Part shown: positions 38,485 to 48,111 of the stretch, piece by piece
How the letters are laid out: each line of letters starts with the position of its first letter
Position numbering within the stretch: the stretch's first letter is position 1
From: CAXXOZ01 sp963676435
GTDB lineage: Bacteria > Bacillota > Clostridia > Lachnospirales > Lachnospiraceae
NCBI GenBank assembly: GCA_963676435.2
Contig: CAXXOZ010000018.1
Coordinates: forward strand, 186,001 to 250,000
Reading direction: 5' to 3'
Length of the DNA stretch: 64,000 nucleotides
Translations under genes and position numbers: made by a program
The notes under the pieces: model-generated
Databases searched by the model: none
The model's input: the letters and a program-made list of their open reading frames with translations, nothing else
What the model was told of the DNA's origin: nothing

Positions 38485-39699
38485 ATGTTTAAAATTAATC
38501 AAAACTACTTAAAGTTACAAGGGAGTTATTTATTTTCAAATATATCCAGTAAGGTTTCAGCATTTACTGAAGCAAATCCGGATAAACCTATTATTAGATT
38601 AGGGATTGGAGATGTAACCCTTCCATTATCATCAACAGTAATCAAAACTCTACATGAAGCAGTTGATGAAATGGCAGATGCAAAAACTTTTAAAGGATAT
38701 GCACCTGACTTAGGATATGAATTTTTAAGACAGGCCATTGCTGATAATGACTTTTTATCACGTGGAGTAAAAATAGACATAGACGAAATTTTTGTTAGTG
38801 ACGGAGCAAAAAGTGATTCAGGAAATATTGGAGATATTTTTGATACAGATAACAGAATAGCGGTTTGTGATCCAGTGTATCCAGTGTATGTGGATACAAA
38901 TGTTATGGCTGGAAGAACAGGTGAATTTCTTGCAGACAAAGAAATGTGGAGTAATGTAATTTACATGCCTTGCACAAAAGAAAATGGATTTGCCCCTGAA
39001 ATTCCTTCAGAAGATCCAGATTTAATTTATCTTTGTTTTCCAAATAATCCTACAGGATCAACAATAACAAAGGAAAAATTACAGGAATGGGTAGACTATG
39101 CATTGAAAATAGGTGCAGTAATTATATATGATGCTGCATATGAAGCTTATATATCAGAAGAAGATGTACCTCATTCGATTTATGAATGTGAAGGAGCTAA
39201 GGGATGTGCAATTGAACTTAGAAGTTTTTCTAAGAATGCTGGTTTTACTGGAACCAGACTTGGATATACTATTGTTCCAAAAGATTTAAAATCTGGCGAT
39301 GTATCTTTAAACTCATTATGGGCAAGAAGACATGGAACTAAATTCAATGGAGCTCCTTATATAATTCAGAAAGCTGGAGCTGCAATTTATACACCAGAAG
39401 GTATGAAAGAAACAAAAGAACATATAGCTTATTATATGAATAATGCTAAAATAATCCGAGAAGGACTTAAAGAAGCTGGATTTAAAGTTTCAGGTGGTGT
39501 AAATGCTCCATACATATGGATGGAAACTCCTGATAAAATGACATCTTGGGAATTTTTTGATTACTTATTAGAAAAAGCAAATGTTGTAGGTACACCAGGT
39601 TCAGGATTTGGACCAAGTGGAGAAGGATACTTTAGACTTACTGCATTTGGAAGCTATGAAAACACATTAGCTGCAATTGATAGAATTAAAAAAATATAA
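38485..39699 (+). CDS. dapL: LL-diaminopimelate aminotransferase
   Basis: 404 residues, class I/II PLP aminotransferase. 'RLGIGDVTLPL' near the N-terminus, 'FVSDGAKSDSGNI' and the PLP-binding 'RSFSKNAGFTGTRLGY' are diagnostic of DapL. 'PGSGFGPSGEGYFRLTAF' type residues close the fold. It converts tetrahydrodipicolinate straight to LL-diaminopimelate for lysine and peptidoglycan. The ATG has a GAAAGGAA site. A convergent terminator follows directly. Confidence 0.95.
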   Translation: MFKINQNYLKLQGSYLFSNISSKVSAFTEANPDKPIIRLGIGDVTLPLSSTVIKTLHEAVDEMADAKTFKGYAPDLGYEFLRQAIADNDFLSRGVKIDIDEIFVSDGAKSDSGNIGDIFDTDNRIAVCDPVYPVYVDTNVMAGRTGEFLADKEMWSNVIYMPCTKENGFAPEIPSEDPDLIYLCFPNNPTGSTITKEKLQEWVDYALKIGAVIIYDAAYEAYISEEDVPHSIYECEGAKGCAIELRSFSKNAGFTGTRLGYTIVPKDLKSGDVSLNSLWARRHGTKFNGAPYIIQKAGAAIYTPEGMKETKEHIAYYMNNAKIIREGLKEAGFKVSGGVNAPYIWMETPDKMTSWEFFDYLLEKANVVGTPGSGFGPSGEGYFRLTAFGSYENTLAAIDRIKKI

Positions 39700-39704
39700 T
39701 ATAT

Positions 39705-39741
39705 ATGGGTCTTCCGAAAATTTTGGAAGACCCATTCTTAA
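39705..39741. terminator. Terminator between convergent genes
   Basis: ATGGGTCTTCC (39705-39715) pairs with GGAAGACCCAT (39725-39735), a perfect 11-base-pair stem, with T-rich sequence after it. Confidence 0.88.
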
Positions 39742-39744
39742 TTT

Positions 39745-42021
39745 TTATAAATCTCGATAGAATTTTTGCGTATCAATAAGTTCCTGTGTAATGGTTGCAT
39801 TTTTTCTTTTTAAAGCAATTATTCTATTATTTATTTCTTTGATTTTTTTATCTTTATCAGTGTTATATTTTAACATTGCCTTTTCAAATAAAGGTTGTTT
39901 TATTAAATTATTTCGAATTTCTTTACTAAATGGGCAGTATGTTGCAAGGATTCTTCTTGCAACAGAATTTAGTCTTATTGCTCCAGATGACTCATGCTTG
40001 ACCCATGTTATATAATCAGAAATAAATACTTCATTAGTTTTGTTTCTACATCTGCTTATCTGAGCTTTTAAAGCTTCTTTTCTTTCGGGAGAAAGTTCTC
40101 TATCTTTTCTATAAAACTGTATATAGTCCATGTATTTAGACGTCAGAGAAGGGGTTTGGATATTATTCCAAGCTGCGCCATAAAGCTGTTTACATAATTC
40201 CCATCTGAAGCTTCCAAGAATTTTAAGTATAGTTTCTTCAAGATTACTTGATAGAAAAGATGGCATGAAAAATCTCCCTGGGCTGTTACTTTTTCTTCTG
40301 GTTGTTTCCTGCCACATTATACCGTTTGAACCAGCAATTGGAAAAAGTACTATTATTGGAAAAACCTCTTTTTGAATAATTTCTTTCTCTATTCTGGCTT
40401 CTATGTCAGCATACATAAATTCTCTATAAAAAACAGAATAATCAATTTCTCTGATGGATAAAATCGTAGAGTTGATTGAATTAGGTATTAAATACATTTT
40501 CTCCATTGTACTTTCAAAAGTCTCAGAGTGTAAGAAGGGAACAAATGAAAGTATATTACCGCTCAATAGTTTATTATTGTACTGTAACATATTTTGTATT
40601 TCAAATCTAACTCTTAAAACAGGGTCGTTGAGTAATGTTTCTTCTCTTTCTTTTGAAAAACCCTGTAATTTTTTTTCATGTCTAACATAATCGATATAAT
40701 CTTCATCAAATTCATTTTTAGAAGCAAATTCATTTCCTTTATAAACCTCTATTAACCAGTCTTTTATTCTATAAATTTTACATGGAAAAGAGTCTTTAAT
40801 ATCTTCAGTTTTAAAAAGAAACTCAATTTCTTTTTTAGTTAATAATTTTTCATCTAAAAAACCGAAATTCAAAAATAAATCGATGATTTTATTTGAACTA
40901 TTTTCATCTACATACTTTAAAAAGACTTTTTCGTATAATGTATAATATTTTTCTGTGAGTTTTTTATATAGTTTCCTATTTTCGTCAGATCTTGAATGTT
41001 TATCTTTTAACCGTCCAAAAGTCATTAAAAGCTCTTCAAATTCAACTTTTTCATCGTTAGATATTTCAGAATAGTCAAGAATTGTTTTTAATGAACCTTC
41101 GCTTTTTGGCACTTTAGTAGGTATTTTTATAGTATCCTTTGTTTTTTCTGCTTTTTTAATACATGAGTTAATATTAAAATAATCAACAGCTATATTAATA
41201 GAGCATTTTCTTTTTAAACTAAACTCTATTGTTTTTATAGTATCCTTTAAATTTTTCATTAAAGATATGGCGCTAGTTTTTTCATTTGAATTCTTATAAA
41301 GATAAGAAACATATCTAGAAAGATTTTTTAAAAAAGAAGTTTCGTTATCGCCTACTAACTCATCTATTAGACTATTTACATATGAAATTAAAGAATCATA
41401 TGAATTATAGATTCTTCTGATTAATTGAGACTGAGAATCAAATAATTTCGCCTTCCCCGAGCGCATATCCATATAAGCTTTTTCGGGAATCTCATTATAT
41501 TTTTCGAAAATTAAATAATCTTTATAAAAAGGTTGCTCAGAAAAGGAGTGTTTTATCAAAGTAACACCAGATAAATTTTTATTAAAGGAAAAGTCTTGGT
41601 CAAGAGACATTACTTCTAGCTTTTCGTATAAGGTTTGTTGGAACTTATAGATTATTATTGCTTGGGTATATAGCTTGTTGTGCATTTCATAGAGTTGAGA
41701 AATCAATCTGCAAAGATGGAGAAAAAATCTTTCATGTAGATGAGAATTTTCTGAAAGAAAGTCTGCAAGTGTTCCTGGAGATCTGGCATCTATTGCTCTT
41801 ATTGATACATCAGTAGCAGCAGAAAAATTGGCATTATATGTACCTTCATATAAACTTTGTACTCCGATAAAAGAACCACTTTTGATTTCTTCGCTGTTTG
41901 TAATATTTGATTTTAAAACAGTACCTTCAGTAATAAAACCTATGGTGTTTACAGTATCCCCTAAATTGTATATAATAGAATCCTTTTCTAGTGTGTTAAC
42001 TTCGCCTGATTTTAGTTTCAT
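39745..42021 (-). CDS. Large protein with N-terminal cyclic-nucleotide-binding-like domain
   Basis: 758 residues, function not recognised. Residues about 1-110 read like a Crp/cNMP-binding beta-roll: 'DSIIYNLGDTVNTIGFITEGTV', 'SGSFIGVQSLYEG' and 'FSAATDVSIRAI' segments, then a long helix. I see no Crp-type helix-turn-helix. The rest is mainly helical and charged, with no membrane helix or known motif, and a basic C-terminus with a heptad-like end. A GGAGG site precedes the ATG. It is a single gene, so context gives no role; a cytoplasmic second-messenger sensor is a guess. Confidence 0.6.
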   Translation of the reverse strand: MKLKSGEVNTLEKDSIIYNLGDTVNTIGFITEGTVLKSNITNSEEIKSGSFIGVQSLYEGTYNANFSAATDVSIRAIDARSPGTLADFLSENSHLHERFFLHLCRLISQLYEMHNKLYTQAIIIYKFQQTLYEKLEVMSLDQDFSFNKNLSGVTLIKHSFSEQPFYKDYLIFEKYNEIPEKAYMDMRSGKAKLFDSQSQLIRRIYNSYDSLISYVNSLIDELVGDNETSFLKNLSRYVSYLYKNSNEKTSAISLMKNLKDTIKTIEFSLKRKCSINIAVDYFNINSCIKKAEKTKDTIKIPTKVPKSEGSLKTILDYSEISNDEKVEFEELLMTFGRLKDKHSRSDENRKLYKKLTEKYYTLYEKVFLKYVDENSSNKIIDLFLNFGFLDEKLLTKKEIEFLFKTEDIKDSFPCKIYRIKDWLIEVYKGNEFASKNEFDEDYIDYVRHEKKLQGFSKEREETLLNDPVLRVRFEIQNMLQYNNKLLSGNILSFVPFLHSETFESTMEKMYLIPNSINSTILSIREIDYSVFYREFMYADIEARIEKEIIQKEVFPIIVLFPIAGSNGIMWQETTRRKSNSPGRFFMPSFLSSNLEETILKILGSFRWELCKQLYGAAWNNIQTPSLTSKYMDYIQFYRKDRELSPERKEALKAQISRCRNKTNEVFISDYITWVKHESSGAIRLNSVARRILATYCPFSKEIRNNLIKQPLFEKAMLKYNTDKDKKIKEINNRIIALKRKNATITQELIDTQKFYRDL

Positions 42022-42061
42022 AAAAATACCTCCAATACAATTTTAAACTATTAATTTATAC

Positions 42062-42090
42062 TTGACAATCAAAATATATAAATGTATGAT
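42062..42090 (+). promoter_or_regulatory. Sigma-A promoter of the aspS-gatCAB operon
   Basis: A perfect TTGACA (42062-42067), a 17-base spacer and TATGAT (42085-42090), about 20 bases before the T-box leader begins. Confidence 0.85.
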
Positions 42091-42112
42091 AAAGAATAAT
42101 AATTTTAAATGC

Positions 42113-42353
42113 ATTGAAAGAGACTCGGACTTAATAACTCGACAGGAATATAGTGTCGCCGACTGAGAGCACTATTCGAAGGACGAAGTCAAAAGGGAAC
42201 ACTCTGGAGCAGACATTCTGAAATGATTAGTAGGTTTGTACGTTTTCGCGCGTTAAGTGACTTAAAGAGCAGGATGATTATCCTGAATGCGGGTGGTACC
42301 GCGGAGTTTGATAACCCCGTCCCGAAACAGTTTTTGCTGTTTCGGGATTTTTT
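42113..42353 (+). ncRNA. T-box riboswitch, Asp specifier (GAC)
   Basis: The T-box core GCGGGTGGTACCGCGG lies at 42289-42304 and is a perfect match to consensus. A terminator follows: CCCGAAACAG (42321-42330) with CTGTTTCGGG (42337-42346) and a T6 run. In stem I the lower helix GACTT/AAGTC closes a loop whose 3' side reads GGACG, so GAC at 42182-42184 is the likely specifier (Asp). It would sense uncharged tRNA-Asp and control the AspRS-GatCAB operon. The fold was read by eye. Confidence 0.9.
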
Positions 42354-42380
42354 ATTCAATATTACAAAGGAGAAATAAAT

Positions 42381-43712
42381 ATGGATTTTATTACAGGAGT
42401 AAATGAAACAGGAACTCTTGAACTTTTAGAAATTGTTAATGGAGACTATATCGGAAAAGAAGTCTGCGTTAATGGTACAGTTCATACCATAAGGAATATG
42501 GGAGAAGTAGCGTTTGTAGTTTTAAGAAAAAGAGAAGGTCTTTTACAGTGTGTATATGAAGAAGGAGTTACTAATTTTCAGATAAAAGATTTAAAAGAAA
42601 ACTCAGCTGTTGAGGTTGTGGGAACAGTAGCTGTTGAAGATAGAGCACCAAATGGTATAGAACTAAGACTTAAAGAAGTAAAGATTTTATCAGAACCAGC
42701 AGCGCCAATGCCAATACCTATATCAAAGTGGGAATTAAAATCAAATCTTGAAACATTACTAGATTTACGCCCTGTATCTTTAAGAAATATAAAAGAAAGA
42801 GCAAAATTTAAAATACAGGAAGGTATAGTGAAAGGTTTTAGAGACTTTTTATTTAATGAAGGATTCACTGAAATAAGAACGCCGAAAATTGTTTCAAGAG
42901 GAGCAGAAGGTGGAGCAAATATTTTTAAGCTTGATTATTTTAATAAAAAGGCAGAATTAGCTCAAAGCCCTCAGTTCTACAAACAGACAATGGTAGGTGT
43001 ATATGATAGAGTGTTTGAAGCCGCACCTGTTTTTAGAGCTGAAAAGCATAATACACACAGACATCTAAATGAATATACTAGTCTTGATTTTGAAATGGGA
43101 TATATAAATAGTTATGAGGATATAATGGCAATGGAAGCGGGAATGCTAAAATATGTCCTGAACCTATTGAAAAGTGAATATCAAAGAGAATTGAAGATTC
43201 TAAAAATAGATCTTCCAAGTGCTGATAAAATACCGATGATAAGATTTGATGAAGCCAAGCAAAAGGTTTCGGAAAAATACAATCGTCAAATAAGAAATCC
43301 TTATGATTTAGAGCCAGAAGAGGAAGTGCTTATAAGTAAGTATATGAAGGAAGAATTTGATGCAGACTTTGTTTTTGTAACACATTATCCATCAAAAAAG
43401 AGACCTTTTTATGCTATGGATGACCCAGCAGATCCGACATATACCTTGAGTTTTGACCTTTTATTTAATGGAATAGAAATAACAACAGGAGGTCAAAGAA
43501 TACACGACTATGAAGCCCTTAGAGAAAAAATCGCAAGCAGGGGCATGGACGAAGAAGGCATGGAGCATTACCTTATGATTTTTAAACATGGTATGCCACC
43601 TCATGGCGGATTAGGCATAGGTCTAGAAAGACTTACAATGAAGCTTATAGGTAAAGATAATGTTAGGGAGACTACTTTATTCCCTAGAGATTTATCAAGA
43701 CTTGAACCATAG
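42381..43712 (+). CDS. aspS: Aspartyl-tRNA synthetase, archaeal/non-discriminating type
   Basis: 443 residues, much shorter than bacterial AspRS (about 590), with no GAD insertion. It has the OB-fold N-domain ('EVCVNGTVHTIRNMG'), motif 2 'EAAPVFRAEKHNTHRHLNEYTSLDFE' segments and motif 3 'GLGIGLERLTMKL'. The His in 'TVHTIRN' and the Pro in 'DRAPNGIEL' match residues linked with relaxed tRNA choice in non-discriminating AspRS. It would charge both tRNA-Asp and tRNA-Asn with Asp. The gatC, gatA and gatB genes follow directly and can convert Asp-tRNA-Asn to Asn-tRNA-Asn. Confidence 0.93.
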   Translation: MDFITGVNETGTLELLEIVNGDYIGKEVCVNGTVHTIRNMGEVAFVVLRKREGLLQCVYEEGVTNFQIKDLKENSAVEVVGTVAVEDRAPNGIELRLKEVKILSEPAAPMPIPISKWELKSNLETLLDLRPVSLRNIKERAKFKIQEGIVKGFRDFLFNEGFTEIRTPKIVSRGAEGGANIFKLDYFNKKAELAQSPQFYKQTMVGVYDRVFEAAPVFRAEKHNTHRHLNEYTSLDFEMGYINSYEDIMAMEAGMLKYVLNLLKSEYQRELKILKIDLPSADKIPMIRFDEAKQKVSEKYNRQIRNPYDLEPEEEVLISKYMKEEFDADFVFVTHYPSKKRPFYAMDDPADPTYTLSFDLLFNGIEITTGGQRIHDYEALREKIASRGMDEEGMEHYLMIFKHGMPPHGGLGIGLERLTMKLIGKDNVRETTLFPRDLSRLEP

Positions 43713-43737
43713 ATAGTTATAAATAAAGGAGGATTTT

Positions 43738-44031
43738 ATGTCTAATATTATATCAAATGAAGTTATAGATTATGTGTCGATATTGGCAAAACTTGATTTG
43801 TCAGAAGAAGAAAAAGAGCATGCGAAAAGTGATATGGGTAGGATGCTTGACTATATTGATAAATTAAATGAATTAGACACACAAGGTGTTGAACCAGTAT
43901 CTCATATTTTTCCAATGAACAATGTTTTTAGAGATGATGTTGTAGAAAATGGGGATGATAGGGATAATATATTGAAAAATGCACCAGAAACAAAAGATGG
44001 ATGTTTTAAAGTACCAAAAACAGTAGAATAG
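43738..44031 (+). CDS. gatC: Asp/Glu-tRNA amidotransferase subunit C
   Basis: 97 residues, the usual GatC size. It has the N-terminal 'VIDYVSILAKLDLSEEE' helix, 'LDYIDKLNELDTQGVEPVSH' type residues in the middle, and the C-terminal 'FKVPKTVE', which lies along GatA. It holds GatA and GatB together. An AAAGGAGG site precedes the ATG. The gene order aspS-gatC-gatA-gatB, with short gaps, shows one operon under the T-box. Confidence 0.96.
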   Translation: MSNIISNEVIDYVSILAKLDLSEEEKEHAKSDMGRMLDYIDKLNELDTQGVEPVSHIFPMNNVFRDDVVENGDDRDNILKNAPETKDGCFKVPKTVE

Positions 44032-44040
44032 GAGGCATTT

Positions 44041-45486
44041 ATGGAAATTAAAAATATGAGTGCCTTAGAAATAGGCCAAAAAATAAAAAACAAAGAATTT
44101 ACAGTGATGGAAGTATTAGAATCATATATAAATGAAATAAAAAATTCTGATAATGAGATTAATGCTTTTGTAACTATTGATGAAGAAGGCGCAAAAAAAA
44201 GAGCGATAAAAGTTCAAAAAATGATAGACGATGGAGAACTAAATAACCCTCTTGCAGGTGTTCCTATCGGTGTTAAAGATAACATATGTACTAAGGGTTT
44301 GAAAACAACATGTTCATCAAAAATTCTAGAAAATTTTGTTCCACCTTATGATTCGGAAGTGGTGACAAATCTTGAAAAAGCAGGACTTGTTATAGTTGGC
44401 AAAACCAATATGGATGAATTTGCAATGGGAAGTACTACAGAAACAAGTGCTTTTGGAATAACAAAAAATCCACACAATACAGATTATGTTCCAGGAGGTT
44501 CATCAGGAGGTTCATGTGCAGCAGTAGCAGCTAATGAAGTTCCGATTTCTCTTGGCTCAGATACAGGTGGTTCTATAAGACAGCCAAGCTCTTTTTGTGG
44601 TGTTGTTGGAATTAAGCCTACATATGGAACAGTATCAAGATATGGGTTAATAGCCTATGGATCATCACTTGATCAGATTGGACCTATTGCAAATAATGTT
44701 TCTGACTGCGTAAGTCTTTTAGAGGTTATATCATCCCATGACGAAAAGGACTCCACTTCAGTGAAAAGGGACGATATTGATTTTACAAAACATCTTATGA
44801 AAGATGTAAAGGGACTAAAGATAGGTATACCTAAAGATTATTTTGGAGAAGGTCTTGATGAAGAAGTTAAAGAGTCTGTTTTGAATGCTGCAAAACTTCT
44901 TGAAAAAGAAGGAGCAATAATAGAAGAGTTTGATTTAAGTTTAGTAGAATATGCAATACCAGCATATTATGTAATAGCGTCAGCTGAAGCTAGTTCAAAC
45001 CTTGCAAGGTTTGAAGGGGTTAAATTTGGATATAGGACAAAAGAATTTGAAGGAATGCATGACATGTATAAAAAAACTCGTTCCGAAGGTTTTGGTCCAG
45101 AGGTAAAAAGAAGAATTATGCTAGGTTCTTTTGTTTTAAGTAGTGGATATTATGATGCATATTACTTAAAAGCGCTAAGAACAAAGGCTCTTATTAAACA
45201 GGCTTTTGACAAAGCTTTTGAAAAATATGATGTTATATTGGGACCGGCAGCACCTACATGTGCCCCTAAAATCGGTGAAAGTTTAGTAGATCCAATAAAA
45301 ATGTACTTAGGAGATATATATACTATTGCTGTTAATTTAGCTGGTTTGCCAGGTATTAGCGTTCCTTGTGGAAAGAGTAGCAATGGACTGCCTATTGGAG
45401 TGCAGTTAATTGGAGATTGCTTTAAAGAAGAAAATATTATAAAAGCAGCATACACTTATGAAGTTTTAGCAAAGGAGGTGCTCTAG
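44041..45486 (+). CDS. gatA: Asp/Glu-tRNA amidotransferase subunit A
   Basis: 481-residue amidase-signature enzyme. The catalytic Lys is in 'GVPIGVKDNI', the cis-Ser in 'GGSSGGSCAAVAA' and the nucleophile Ser in 'GSDTGGSIRQPSS'. It frees ammonia from glutamine and passes it to GatB. An AGGAGG site precedes the ATG nine bases after gatC. The length and all catalytic residues are normal. Confidence 0.98.
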   Translation: MEIKNMSALEIGQKIKNKEFTVMEVLESYINEIKNSDNEINAFVTIDEEGAKKRAIKVQKMIDDGELNNPLAGVPIGVKDNICTKGLKTTCSSKILENFVPPYDSEVVTNLEKAGLVIVGKTNMDEFAMGSTTETSAFGITKNPHNTDYVPGGSSGGSCAAVAANEVPISLGSDTGGSIRQPSSFCGVVGIKPTYGTVSRYGLIAYGSSLDQIGPIANNVSDCVSLLEVISSHDEKDSTSVKRDDIDFTKHLMKDVKGLKIGIPKDYFGEGLDEEVKESVLNAAKLLEKEGAIIEEFDLSLVEYAIPAYYVIASAEASSNLARFEGVKFGYRTKEFEGMHDMYKKTRSEGFGPEVKRRIMLGSFVLSSGYYDAYYLKALRTKALIKQAFDKAFEKYDVILGPAAPTCAPKIGESLVDPIKMYLGDIYTIAVNLAGLPGISVPCGKSSNGLPIGVQLIGDCFKEENIIKAAYTYEVLAKEVL

Positions 45487-46920
45487 ATGGCAGCTTATGA
45501 AAAAGTAATTGGACTAGAAGTACACGTTGAACTTGCTACTAAAACAAAAATATTCTGTTCATGTACAACACAATTTGGTGGAGCACCTAATACACACACC
45601 TGTCCAGTATGTACAGGTATGCCAGGTTCACTTCCTGTTTTAAATAAGCAGGTTGTTGAATATGCTATGTCTGTAGGGCTTGCTACAAATTGTAATATAA
45701 CAGAATGTTGTAAATTTGACAGGAAAAATTATTTTTATCCTGATAATCCTCAGAATTATCAGATTTCCCAGCTTTACCTTCCTATATGCCGAGATGGATT
45801 CGTTGAGATCGATACTCCTGAAGGCAAAAAAAATATAGGTATACATGAAATTCATATGGAAGAAGATGCAGGAAAACTTATACATGATGACTGGGAAGAC
45901 TGTTCCTTGGTAGATTTTAATAGGTCGGGTGTTCCTTTGATTGAAATTGTATCAGAGCCTGATATGCGTTCGGCTGAAGAAGTAATTTCATACTTGGAGA
46001 AATTAAGACTTATTATTCAATATCTTGGAGCTTCTGATTGTAAGCTTAATGAAGGTTCTATGAGAGCTGATGTTAACCTTTCTGTTAGAAAAGTAGGGCA
46101 GCAGGAGTTTGGAACAAGGACAGAAATGAAAAATCTAAACTCTTTTAAAGCTATAGCAAGAGCTATTGAAGCAGAAGCTGAAAGACAAATAGAGCTCATA
46201 GAAGATGGAAAAGAAGTTATTCAGGAGACAAGAAGATGGGACGACAATAAAGAATATTCTTTCGCAATGCGTTCAAAAGAGGATGCTCATGACTATAGAT
46301 ACTTTCCAGAGCCAGATTTAACACCTATTTTTATAAGTCAGGAATGGATTAAGGAAGTAAAATCAAGAGAACCTGAATTAAGAGATGAAAAAAGGGAAAG
46401 ATATATTCAGGAATACAAAATTCCAGAATATGATTCAAATATAATTACATATCATAAAACATTAGCAGATATTTTTGAAAAAACAGTTGAAATATGTCAA
46501 AAACCAAAAGAAGTTAGTAACTGGATTATGGTTGAGACAATGAGGCTTATGAAAGAAAAAGAGATTGAAGCTGATGATGTTAACTTCTCGCCAGAAAACC
46601 TTGCTAAGCTTATAAAGCTCATAGATGCATCTCAAATAAATCGAACAGTAGCAAAGGAAGTTTTTGAAATTGTTTTTAGTGAAGATGTTGACCCGGAAAA
46701 ATATGTACAGGAAAAAGGTTTGAAAATGGAGGGGGATGAAGAGTCTCTCAAAGTTATTGTTCAAGAAATAATTGATGGGAATCCAAAATCAGTGGAAGAT
46801 TTTAATGCTGGAAAAGAGAAAGCTTTAGGATTTTTGGTAGGACAAACAATGAAAGCAACTAAGGGTAAAGCAGACCCAGGACTTATAAATAAGCTTGTAA
46901 GAGAGCTAATAACTAAATAA
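45487..46920 (+). CDS. gatB: Asp/Glu-tRNA amidotransferase subunit B
   Basis: 477 residues. The N-terminus 'EKVIGLEVHVELATKTKIFC' region and the zinc-type 'CSC...CPVCTG' Cys set are typical, as are 'KFDRKNYFYPDNPQNYQISQ' residues and 'LNEGSMRADVN'. The C-terminal YqeY-like helical tail binds tRNA ('DPGLINKLVREL'). GatB phosphorylates the mischarged Asp or Glu and accepts ammonia from GatA. It begins directly after the gatA stop with an AAAGGAGG site inside the gatA end. A terminator follows. Confidence 0.98.
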   Translation: MAAYEKVIGLEVHVELATKTKIFCSCTTQFGGAPNTHTCPVCTGMPGSLPVLNKQVVEYAMSVGLATNCNITECCKFDRKNYFYPDNPQNYQISQLYLPICRDGFVEIDTPEGKKNIGIHEIHMEEDAGKLIHDDWEDCSLVDFNRSGVPLIEIVSEPDMRSAEEVISYLEKLRLIIQYLGASDCKLNEGSMRADVNLSVRKVGQQEFGTRTEMKNLNSFKAIARAIEAEAERQIELIEDGKEVIQETRRWDDNKEYSFAMRSKEDAHDYRYFPEPDLTPIFISQEWIKEVKSREPELRDEKRERYIQEYKIPEYDSNIITYHKTLADIFEKTVEICQKPKEVSNWIMVETMRLMKEKEIEADDVNFSPENLAKLIKLIDASQINRTVAKEVFEIVFSEDVDPEKYVQEKGLKMEGDEESLKVIVQEIIDGNPKSVEDFNAGKEKALGFLVGQTMKATKGKADPGLINKLVRELITK

Positions 46921-46933
46921 ATTAACAAATAAG

Positions 46934-46966
46934 ACCACGCTATATAGTAAATTAGTGTGGTTTTAT
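46934..46966 (+). terminator. Terminator after gatB
   Basis: ACCACGCTA (46934-46942) pairs with TAGTGTGGT (46953-46961) with one G-U pair, followed by TTTATT. Confidence 0.75.
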
Positions 46967-46994
46967 TGATAATATTAAAAAAAAATAGTATAAT
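46966..46994 (+). promoter_or_regulatory. Sigma-A promoter before the 47-kb hypothetical gene
   Basis: TTGATA (46966-46971), a 17-base spacer and a perfect TATAAT (46989-46994), directly after the gatB terminator. Confidence 0.75.
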
Positions 46995-47046
46995 AAATTA
47001 GTTAGGTTATGTAAAGTGCAAAAATTCTGTTTAAGGAGTAAATACT

Positions 47047-48096
47047 GTGGGAAATAGCGGAGAATACTTAAAGTTAATATCAGATTATGTAATCAAACAA
47101 CATAAAATAGAAAATGATACACCACATACAGTTGAGTATATGGATGGTATTGATTTATTGACACTAGAAAGAATTGATATTGCAGCAAAAATAAAGTTTA
47201 TAGATGCTTATGAAACAGGTAAAGATATGAAAAGAGCAGAGGAACTTTACAGAAAACATATAGATGCTTTTACAGATGGACATTTTACAGAATATGGGAA
47301 TAGAAATAAAAATACATACGAAAAATATAAAAAAACTTTTATTAAAATTATTGAGTCTATAAAAAAAGAAGGGTTTAATCCAGAGATTTCTTTAATACCT
47401 GTAGGTGCAGACAATGTGGCAATTGGTGGAGCCCATAGAATTGCTTGTGCAGTTTATTTCAAAAAGAAAGTGAAAGTAGTTAAATTTAATCATATAAAAA
47501 CAGTTTTTGACTATAATTATTTTAGGAAACATCTTTTAGACGAGCAAAATTTACTTCTAATGGTTCAGGAGTATGCAAAATATAAAGGGGAATGTTTGAT
47601 TGCATACATATGGCCAAAAGGATTCTGCAAAAAACATATTTTTTTCAAAGAATTAGAAAAAGAAAAAATTGACATAGTATATAAAAAGACATTTACTTTA
47701 AATTATGAATCACATAGACGTCTAATTCATGAAATATATAAGAATGAAGAATGGATTGGAAACGAAAAAAATGATTTTATAGGTATTGCAGGTAAAGCTT
47801 TATTATCTTATAAAAATCATGGGAAAATGATATGTGTTGTGCTTTACGGGGTGAGCCCTAAAAAGGCTGAAGATCTTAAACAGATAGTCAGGAAAAAAAT
47901 CGGATATAAAAAAAGATCTATGCATATGACAGACACAAATGAAGAGACAGTTGATAATATTAATTTTTTATTAAACCTAAAAGAAAATAAAAATAAAAAA
48001 TTATCAGCTTTAATTATTTTTATTAAGAAAAAGGCTAGATACAGATACTTAAGTTTATTGATATTCGTAAAGAAAAAAATAGGGAAACCAATATAA
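47047..48096 (+). CDS. Unknown protein with ParB-like 'GGAHRIA' motif
   Basis: 349 residues from a GTG start with an AAGGAG site eight bases before. I do not recognise the family. The segment 'LIPVGADNVAIGGAHRIACAVYFKKKVKVVKF' (residues about 117-150) looks like the ParB/sulfiredoxin fold core with its GxHR motif. A second domain with 'ESHRRLIHEIYKNEEWIG' and 'SMHMTDTNEET' follows, and the end is very basic. It precedes a flippase by a few bases, so a role in polymer synthesis is inferred. A sugar or nucleotide-handling enzyme is possible. Confidence 0.6.
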   Translation: MGNSGEYLKLISDYVIKQHKIENDTPHTVEYMDGIDLLTLERIDIAAKIKFIDAYETGKDMKRAEELYRKHIDAFTDGHFTEYGNRNKNTYEKYKKTFIKIIESIKKEGFNPEISLIPVGADNVAIGGAHRIACAVYFKKKVKVVKFNHIKTVFDYNYFRKHLLDEQNLLLMVQEYAKYKGECLIAYIWPKGFCKKHIFFKELEKEKIDIVYKKTFTLNYESHRRLIHEIYKNEEWIGNEKNDFIGIAGKALLSYKNHGKMICVVLYGVSPKKAEDLKQIVRKKIGYKKRSMHMTDTNEETVDNINFLLNLKENKNKKLSALIIFIKKKARYRYLSLLIFVKKKIGKPI

Positions 48097-48111
48097 AGAG
48101 TGGAACAAATA

